DNA of 64,000 nucleotides, taken from positions 620,001 to 684,000 of the forward strand of contig QNQO01000530.1 in the NCBI GenBank assembly GCA_003290165.1, in the 5' to 3' direction. A program made the position numbers and the translations under genes. This document shows positions 56,440-64,000 of the stretch, piece by piece (the first letter of the stretch is position 1; the number at the start of each line of letters is the position of its first letter). Below the pieces are notes generated by a model. That model did no database searches, was not told where the DNA came from, and saw only the letters and a program-made list of their open reading frames with translations. This stretch comes from Berberis thunbergii (Eukaryota; Streptophyta; Magnoliopsida; Ranunculales; Berberidaceae).

Positions 56440-59400
56440 ATCTAGAATAGTAGGACCCTCTGGTTGAGCATTGGGCCTCTGTGGAATTGGTCATATATTT
56501 GGCTGAACTTCAACATATCTGCTTCTACACCTTGCAGCAGTTTTAGAACCCCTTGGCCTACTGTTCCTTGCCCTTTTGACTTTGGGAACATAAGGTTTGG
56601 GCACCTTCAGTATACTCCTTGGGAGGATTCTTGCAAGTCCTCACATTGTGTCCCTGTATCCCACATTTCCTTCAAAGTCTTGTTTCTCTATGAGTGGGAC
56701 CTTCTTCATCCTCATCCAATATTCTCCGAGTTCTAGGTCTCCTTGGTGGCCTCTTAATAGTGGGGGTAACACCAAATATGGTGCCTGCAAGATGAAAACC
56801 ATCATGGGTAATATTCATGACATTCATTACTAAGAAATAACTCATTATCATCAAATGTACTTACTCAAGCCACTTTTTCATGTTTGGGATGTTGATGATG
56901 CCCCTTGAATATGTTTCCACATAAACTCTAACAGAGTAGTAAATTACAATACCTACAACATACACAATTCAGATTAGAAGCATTCATAATCAAACATGAC
57001 GTAAAGTTTAGTAGCTACTATGTAACTTACCATGCCCAGTTTGGTCTCTAATTGACCATGGTCACCACTTCATGCACACAGATGATGTCTGTTAGTTCCC
57101 ACTGTTTGCAATCACAATATATGACTGATATTTTCACCCTCCAAACCTATCATCTAAACCATGAATTGCAAGTCACCCCTCCTCTCCTTGTATCTGTCCC
57201 TCAGTTTTTGTACTCTAAGTACAACCCTTCAATATCCCACTACATGTTTTTTGTGCTCCTATCAAATATTAGCCTCATCAAGAGCAAGTGATACTCTTCA
57301 ATGAAGTTGCATATTAGCCTCCACGTATCTCCATTTGCTCCCTAAAATGTGACAAACCCATCATCTAAACCATGGATTGCAAGTCACCCCTCTTTTCCTT
57401 GTCCCTCAGTTTTTGTACTCTACGTACAACCCCTCAATATCCCAGTAGGTGTTTTTTGTGCTCCTATCAAACATTAGCCTCATCAAGAGCAAGTGATACT
57501 CTTCAATGAAGTTGCATATGCGTTTATCTCTCAACTTTAGGATCCAATTGTTAAAGTTTTCACTGAAATTATTGGTAATGTGCTCCGAACAAATTCGAAT
57601 ATCAAACTTTGCTCTACTCTAAGTGGTTACATCCTTGTCCACCAGCCACTTGTAAGCACTTTCATCTACATCTTTAATTTGAATTTGATTGTAGGTCATA
57701 TCAACCTCCTTTAAGCCCATGCAGTCTTCCAAGCTAGCTTTGTAAGAACTCTCCCCATGCCCAACCTTCTTGAAGTTCTTATACACGTGTCTAACACAAA
57801 ACCTGTGATCCACTTTTGGAAATAGTTGCTTAATAGCCTCAATCAATCCCTTATGTTGGTCAGATATGAATGTCGATTTCCCTGCATGCATATTCAAATC
57901 TGTTTCAACTATGCTTAAGAAAGAATGTCATGTTTGATAAGACTCAGTCTGACAGAGGTAGATGGCCAATGGAAACAATCCACTATTATCATCCAAAGCA
58001 GCGATTGACAAACAACAACCACCATACTTGGTCTTCAAAAAGCAACCATCCAATCCCACCAAGGGCCTACATTCATGCAGCCATCCCATAATACTTGCAG
58101 AGAAAGCTACACAGACCGGTGAATCTATCATCCTCAAAATTCCTTGAACAATTGGCAACACTACCAATATTAGCTCTCAACCCTCCAAGCAACAGGAAAG
58201 AGTAACCTTGTAGTTGTCATCATAACTACCAACCAATTTTTGCATTAGCTTTTGCCTTGCCCTCCAACCCACATGGTATGTCATATCCACTTTGTGGTCG
58301 TTCCAAGTCTGTTTTCTCAGACTTTCGAAAATTTAACAGTAGTGTGGTGTGTCTTTATAAAGCTTTCACACTCCATAGCTACAAAGTTTGCATCAACCAT
58401 TGGATTTTTCTCATTATCAATCCTTGTGCAAGTGTGGTCTTCCTTTAATATCCTGACACTCATAGTGCGCATGTCCTTGCTAAATTAATAAAGCATACAA
58501 TTTATCAAGCTTGCACTAAACTTGAATTTTGTCATAATCATTTTTCACAAACTTGATGAACTTGTTCCTGATTGCATATCTCCTCAACCAATGCCAACAT
58601 TCTTCCACATTGTCTCATTCCTTCTCAATATAAATAGACCAATCATCTTGATCAGGGCCCTCATCACTTGTATCCCCGTATACATCTTCAGTGTTTGCCA
58701 TAAAGGATGCATAGTTAGCTGGAAGTGGCATTTTAGCATCCATCTCCTATTCAGTATTCACTAGAGCAACCAGAGTGGTACTTTTCTTCAGCTGGAAGCT
58801 CATCAAGGTGGGTAAACTCTGATTGAGCACCTTGGGTCTGTGCTTGATCACCTTCAAGCTATTGTTCAACTTCGTCAAATTGTGGTAAGTCATCATCTAA
58901 CTTGTTAGTCAACTCATCATACATTTTCTTCTTCTTCTTCTTCTTCTTCTTTTCTTTGTTATTTTTGGCATCTCTCTTCTTCCTAACTCTTTTCTTCTCC
59001 TCACCCTTAGTTTTTTTCTGCCTAGATATCCCATCAGTTGGTTGTGTGGGCTGAAAAACAGGGCCATATGCATCTTCTACAACTTCTACAACTGGTGGTG
59101 TTGGAATGGGCTCAGGGTCTGCTATGTTTGTCCAGATTCCATTGTTGGCATCCACTTTAAAGACCACTTTGATCTTGACTAATGCATGGATAGTATCTCC
59201 GTCATCAATCTCAACTCTTGCTCTATTCCAAAAATAAAAGACATCTTCATCATTTTGTATATCCATCTTTATCCATCCTTCCAGAAAATTTATTAGTTTG
59301 TGAATAGTCGGACGTTGTATGGATTTGGTAACATTTCAAGGATCGTCTTGTTCAAAATATCTCAACTCAAGTAATCCCCATCCACCCCTTCAATCATTAC

Positions 59401-60390
59401 AGATGACATCAACTTTCCACCAACCAGGGATTGCAACTTGCGTACCCTACTGCCCACCAAAGTGCACTTTTATGTTCCAAATTGAAAGTTCAGCTCCTCA
59501 TGTACCATCACTGCAATATACTATTGTGTTAAATAACAATAACACATAAAAGAACAAAATATTCATCACCACATGCAAACCCCTTAAGCAAATACATGCA
59601 AGCAGACTATGTGCATTACACAATATTGTTGCATTACACAATCTATATGCATTACACAATATTGTTGTATTCTCTCAACATGATATAAGCCGATGCACTC
59701 TACTGTTGGTGATGAATATAAGCATGATAAACATGATATATGCATTAAACACTACTGTTCTATTCCCTCAATCAAGTAGTCATTATATAAGCATGAATAA
59801 GGCTATGCAAATATATAATTTAGATTGAAAACGACAACACACAAAGAAGTCAAACCTGAAGTTTTTACAACAATCATCACTATAGAAGTCACACAAGAAA
59901 TGTAATAATGTTGATGCATTTACTCACAATACATGTGTTGTTACACACAAGGAATGTGACAGCAGTGTATAATGCATAGCCTATATAGTGTGCATTTACA
60001 CAAAGTAGTGTAATTAACATTAGTATGCAGTTACACACAAGGAATGTAATAATGGAACCCTAGATGCTCATGTATCAACAGAATCATAAAAAAACCTTAC
60101 CCCTAAATCAACATGCAGAGTCAAACCCAAAACAAGAAAGGGGATACTTACAATATTTCACACCATGTAACAAGAAGAGCTCTGGGAAAGTGAACATTTG
60201 GTTTAATATCTCCCATGAACTCATCAGAGTCATAATGAGTGAAATTGCACCCGAGATTGGGGTAGTCATCACTTGAATAGTCGTTGAAGTAACTCATTCC
60301 ACTACTGAAGTTACTGCAACTACTAAACGGAGTGTAATCCTCCTATTGTATACTCAAAGCAATGTTATTGTCATTGCTAATATCCATCGC
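56440..60390 (-). pseudogene. Degenerate MURA-type transposase of the MULE
   Basis: In minus-strand order: a Ser/Asp-rich N-terminal piece (60390-60140: MDISNDNN…, …NFTHYDSDEFMGD); a frame with a Lys-rich run (59266-58859); CRPLVGLDGCFLKTKYGGC (58080-58020), the first catalytic-Asp block of MULE transposases; STFISDQHKGLIEAI and DHRFCVRHVYKNFKK (57880-57780), the next block; and at 56690-56640 a CCHC zinc knuckle, KCGIQGHNVRTCKNPP. In the knuckle the first Cys codon is now TGA. Several frameshifts and stops, plus a ~165-bp internal duplication (57149-57315 / 57360-57521), make it non-functional. Confidence 0.85.
57149..57521. repeat. Tandem duplication inside the MULE
   Basis: CATCTAAACCATGAATTGCA at 57149 and CATCTAAACCATGGATTGCA at 57360 open two ~165-bp copies with few differences, separated by ~45 bp. 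Both end in ATACTCTTCAATGAAGTTGC. Confidence 0.85.
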
Positions 60391-61099
60391 AGTTGTCGGC
60401 CTCTTCTTCTTCACTTGTGCTCAGATATAGGGTTCAAATGATCAACCCAACTAGTGTTTCTTCTTCAACTAACAAATCGCACAGACAAGAGAGAGTAAAG
60501 AAAGTGAAGAAATATATGGAAAAGTGAGTTTTCCCTCCAACTCTCTTTAGGGATCCAGTGGCAAGTTTGATACAATGGAGGGAAATGGTAGATTTCACAC
60601 TGAGAAGACAGAGTGAATAGAGACAAAGTGTAGAGAGAAAACAAAGAGAAGAGATATGCAAAATGGGGGGAGTTTTCGTATACCTCTCTATATGGAGATG
60701 GTGATCGAGTGGATTGGTACAAAATTTCAATCCAAGCCCAATCAATGGCAGTGAGTTGATTGACCAAGGCCCCCCTTACGATGATGGATTTTGGGCTCCA
60801 CGTGGAATACCTTTATGGTGGATGATCTGGATTGAAATCCTTTCACATCAATAGCACTTCTGCGTGCGATCCATGTGCAATGGCCTTAAGGGTGTTTTTT
60901 TTCACCAAAATCAGGAACGTTGAGGGCAGTAACCGTAAATGAATGTGGACAGCTAGTCCATGGGGGCATCTGCAAGACGGTATATTTTAAGGGCTAATCC
61001 TTAACTGGGTATTTTGAGAGGAGAACCCTCGTTAAAGTGAGTTTTGTACTCTGGTTCGTGGATAATTTCAATAACAAAATACTGAGAATTCTCGTCAAG

Positions 61100-61650
61100 C
61101 CATAGATAGGTGGAGTGGGCTAATATTCCAACACTCCCCCTTAGCGCAAGCACGAGGAAAATATTAAAAAATTTCGTAGCTATTACTATGGACGACATTC
61201 AAAACGACCTAGTACTAATGCTCTGATACCATGATAAATGACCTCCGATAACCAAAATGCTCCGATACCATGATAAATTGTCAATTATCTAAAAGCTCGA
61301 ACAAGGAAAATCTTGAAATTCTCCCATGATAAATGGAATGGGCTTCCTACACTCCCCCTCAGCGCAGCGTGAGGAAACTATTGATAATTCTCGCAATGAT
61401 TGCGCTGGAAGATACTCGAACCCATGACCTCCGAGGACCAAAGCTCTGATACCATGGTAAATTGTCATTTCTTGAAGAGCTCAAATTTGTAGAGATGATA
61501 ATTTGATCACATATCAAGTGGGAACGAGAGTAGATGCATGAGGTCCAACATACGTCGGTGAACAGCAATAGTACAACTACACCATAAACTCACACAGTAC
61601 TATCGTGCATAACCACATGGGGAATTAGGCCCAAGTATAACTGGAATGGC
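61100..61650 (-). mobile_element. LTR-retrotransposon debris with three primer-binding-site motifs
   Basis: GCTC(T/C)GATACCATG occurs at about 61220, 61259 and 61444. On the minus strand this is CATGGTATC(A/G)GAGC, the primer-binding site for initiator Met-tRNA. Each is followed on the plus strand by TAAAT-type sequence, and two are preceded by ACTCCCCCTCAGCGCA or ACTCCCCCTTAGCGCA, as in known plant LTR junctions. The region looks like repeated LTR/leader ends rather than one intact element. Confidence 0.6.
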
Positions 61651-62460
61651 TTAATATTTCAACAATTACTTGTTCATGCTTGTTTAATTTCTCGCTTGAG
61701 ATCTATTATTTGATTGTATTTCGATTTGCATGAAAATGGAGAAATTAGGGGATCCAAACTTAAGTTATATTTCTAATCGATTGCTCCAATTTGGGACTTG
61801 GACAAAAAGTTACCACATGTTATATAAACTACCAGTTACTGCCAAGAGTTTATTTGAGTCAGAATCAAAGTTTGATTCAAGTTTCACGAAACTTTACATT
61901 ATGGTCGTCCAATGCTAGTTTCCAAGTCATCAGGACAAAATTTTCATTCTTTTAAGTTTTAGTTCTTTGAATTTTTACCCTGTGTTTTAATTGTTATTTT
62001 TTACGAGTAACTACTTGTAATTAGCTACTCTAGAGTTGCAACATTGAGCGGTCAACCTTAAATCAAATCCTCATCCATGTTTGTTTTGAAAGAATATTTT
62101 TTTGTAGTTTGTGGTCATAGGATTTAGACAGAGCAGGTGAGGGATGGGAGTTCATATGGAGTCCCCCTAAATTGAGTCCATTAGGTGCAAAAGTGATTGT
62201 TCAAATAGAAAAACCTTATTAATGGGAAGAAATGAAGAAATGTCGTTGTAAACAAAGTGTCTAGCATTGGTGTATCTAAGGCTTAATAACAAGGATGATG
62301 AAAACATAGGAGAGAATGTAGGGCCAAGCAAACTCGAAGGATTGAGAGTGATCATGTTGCGAAAAAAGGTTGAGAATGTGAGAGCTCTTCAACTGGTAAC
62401 CTTAATAATTTTTTTAAAGTGATGCAACTGCTATATGCTTCATTCAAATAACAACAATTC
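61651..62460. other. Unassigned region
   Basis: Short open frames only; no repeat ends found. Confidence 0.4.
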
Positions 62461-62611
62461 TAGGGAGCCTTGTTTGGGGGCCTCTTTTGTGCCTCTTTGG
62501 GGTTTTTTGACACTTATACCCTTTCTATGTATGGTGTTTGTAGTTGTGTTTTAAAGAGAGGTAAAAAGTGAAAAAAAAGGCACATAAGAGGCCCCCAAAC
62601 AAGACTCTCTA
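62461..62611. mobile_element. MITE with ~32-bp terminal inverted repeats
   Basis: AGGGAGCCTTGTTTGGGGGC at the left pairs with AGAGAGTCTTGTTTGGGGGC on the other strand at the right; the match continues through CTCTT(T/A)TGTGCC. It is 151 bp and non-coding. CTAG sits at both outer borders, so the exact target duplication is unclear. Confidence 0.8.
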
Positions 62612-63251
62612 GACTTACTCTTCAAATAAAATTTCTATTGGTTTTATCATAAGCTTCATGTTTGCTTATGATGCAAAGTTTATTATTTTGCCGCCTATAG
62701 CTAAAGACTCCATAAATTCAATGTTGCAACCAAGTACTCTCCTGCCTCATGCGTGACGATGATCCAACTAAAGGCGATATCTTGATAGATAAGCAACAAG
62801 ATGAGATGAGTACATAAATTGTTTCCAAGGAGTTAGAGATGGCAAAGGGGAACTTGACACCTTTTATAAATGTTGATAGTATCCCTACAACAAATCGTGA
62901 TTCGTTGTATATCCCTAATGATTGACTGGTTTGGCCCTTCAATAGTGAAGTCAGTTTCACGAATTATTAGTAACATTATGAACCAGTTGGCTAGCCATCT
63001 TTTAGCTATTGTTGATAATGTGCATGATGCAGATAGCGACAGTGGAAAACACACTTGAGAAATTTCAAGAATGAGATGAGGTTATATTATTAGTTGAGCG
63101 CCAATAATTTTCAGTGCAGTAGTTTTTAGATTATGTTCAGATTATGAAGTCATCATATGAGAATGCAACTGTATTGAAGTGCGAGTATGATGATGTTGTT
63201 AACTAGTGTGAAGCAAAACAAACAGAAATGTGGATGATTTTATTAGGCCAC
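62612..63251. other. Unassigned region
   Basis: No recognised gene. Overlapping frames on both strands near 62720-63060 have no family resemblance that I can name. Confidence 0.4.
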
Positions 63252-63887
63252 TGCTAAATAACACCACCATTTCTATAGGACACCACCACCCGACTTTTTT
63301 TTTGGATCTGCTGAAGGACACCACTATCCAACTTTTTTTGATCTGTTGAAGGACACCACCACCCATCCTCACTTTCCCTTCTTTCTTCACAGGAGCAATA
63401 CCCCGGCCAACCCTACCACCACCTCGCCTGCCACGCCCTGCCACCGTCGGTCAGCAGTGGTGGTGGTGGTGCTTGGGAGAAGAGAGAGAGATAAGAAGAA
63501 GAAGAATAAGAAGAAGAAAAATAAGAAGAAAAATAAAAATAAAAATAAAAATTAAAAAAAGTGAAGGGGAAGAGGTAAAGAATAATAAGAAGAAAATGGG
63601 AGGAGGAGCGGAGGTGGCGGTGGTGATTGAAGAAGAATAAGAATAAGAAGATGGGGAGGGGGAAAAACAAAGATGGCGGTAGGGGGTTGTGATGGTGAAG
63701 GGGAGGATGAAGAAGATGAGAGGTAGCGGTGGTGTCGCGATTGATGAAAAAGAAATGAAGATAGAATGGAAGAGGTAGTTTTTTTTTTTTATTGGTCTGT
63801 CCTTCATAAAGTAGGGCATGAATAGTGTCCTTCAGAAAATAGGGCATTGATGGTGTCACTCAGCAAAAATGGTAGTGTTATTTAACA
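63252..63887. mobile_element. Inverted-repeat element with simple-sequence core
   Basis: TGCTAAATAACACCACCATTT at the left matches, on the other strand, TGTTAAATAACACTACCATTT at the right (19 of 21). Inside the left end GAAGGACACCAC occurs twice, and GAAGGACACTATTC on the other strand at the right mirrors it. The core is (AAG/AAT)n-rich (63475-63660). Open frames across the core are artefacts of simple sequence. Confidence 0.7.
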
Positions 63888-64000
63888 ACTTTTTAATTAT
63901 GTTTGGTGATTTTTATTAAATTTAGTTGCCTCTCAAGTTTTGGACTCTTAACAGTAAGGGGGCATCAAGAGAAAAATGGAGATAAACAGGTTTAGAGGCG

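Larger units (their letters stand above)
55281..61002 (-). mobile_element. Mutator-like element (MULE), 5.7 kb, with long terminal inverted repeats
   Basis: The left end (from 55281: AAGGGATAGTCCTAAAATAT, TTGCAGATGCCCC, then GGTTACTG-like sequence) and the right end (61002 backwards: AAGGATTAGCCCTTAAAATA, CTTGCAGATGCCCCC, GGTTACTG) are inverted copies over at least 85 bp. Between them, on the minus strand, lies a broken MURA-type transposase. A 9-bp target duplication was not found. The element abuts the TRIM on one side and LTR debris on the other. Confidence 0.85.

Noticed and set aside
58859..59266. 135-aa lysine-rich minus-strand ORF as an independent gene
   Set aside because: It lies between the inverted ends of the MULE, in line with the other transposase blocks. 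The lysine run comes from a (TTC)n repeat.
63413..63859. 148-aa minus-strand ORF near the window end
   Set aside because: The translation is low-complexity (Phe/Tyr/Ser/His runs) produced by AAG/AAT simple sequence inside an inverted-repeat element.
1..64000. CRISPR arrays, operons, bacterial promoters or ribosome-binding sites
   Set aside because: The window is plant nuclear DNA with introns; the direct repeats present are transposon or segmental copies without regular spacers.

Overview
This window is nuclear DNA of a flowering plant. The evidence is GT-AG introns of up to about 4 kb, plant-specific protein families, a nuclear copy of plastid rrn16, and a dense mix of plant transposable elements (hAT and MULE elements, MITEs, tRNA-derived SINEs, LINE remnants, TRIM LTR elements). 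I could not identify the species. All exon structures were assembled by hand from splice signals, reading phase and recalled family conservation; no search or alignment program was run.

Five intact protein-coding genes are supported. (1) 5550-17740 (+): a single-Myb-histone / telomere-repeat-binding (TRB) protein, 7 coding exons, 331 aa. (2) 20921-22772 (-), with a 5'UTR exon near 23924-24050: translation initiation factor eIF4A, 4 coding exons, 412 aa. (3) 25756-45900 (+): THO complex subunit 6 (THO6/DWA1-like WD40 protein), 13 exons over 20 kb, 361 aa. (4) 47521-48734 (-) and (5) 52322-53878 (-): two paralogous 131-aa stand-alone receiver-domain response regulators resembling type C. Gene 1 binds telomeric DNA and chromatin, gene 2 unwinds mRNA 5' leaders, gene 3 serves mRNA export, and genes 4-5 are phosphorelay proteins. 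They are neighbours, not an operon or pathway.

Layout. 1-5240: repeats only, namely the end of an hAT-like element and two diverged copies (A, B) of a ~1.15 kb repeat; B carries a 641-bp hAT element and A has what looks like its excision footprint. 5241-17740: the TRB gene, with a ~1 kb foldback element and a LINE fragment in intron 1 and two inverted-repeat elements in intron 5. 17741-20920: a probable PPR fragment, a SINE with 13-bp target duplications and a plastid 16S rRNA fragment. 20921-25755: eIF4A, then a second SINE and an 894-bp hAT-like element with a perfect 8-bp target duplication. 25756-45900: THO6, its introns filled with LINE debris and a TRIM LTR. 45279-55250: a ~4.4 kb tandem duplication that copied the last THO6 exon and the whole response-regulator gene; each copy ends at a TRIM LTR. 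55281-61002: a decayed 5.7 kb Mutator-like element whose long terminal inverted repeats and broken transposase can both be seen. 61003-64000: LTR-element debris with three primer-binding-site motifs and two MITE/foldback elements.

I saw no wholly new biological system. The most informative observations are the tandem duplication that made a new response-regulator paralogue and a spare last exon for THO6, the hAT excision footprint, the delimited MULE, and the coding minisatellite and overlapping upstream ORF in the TRB gene.
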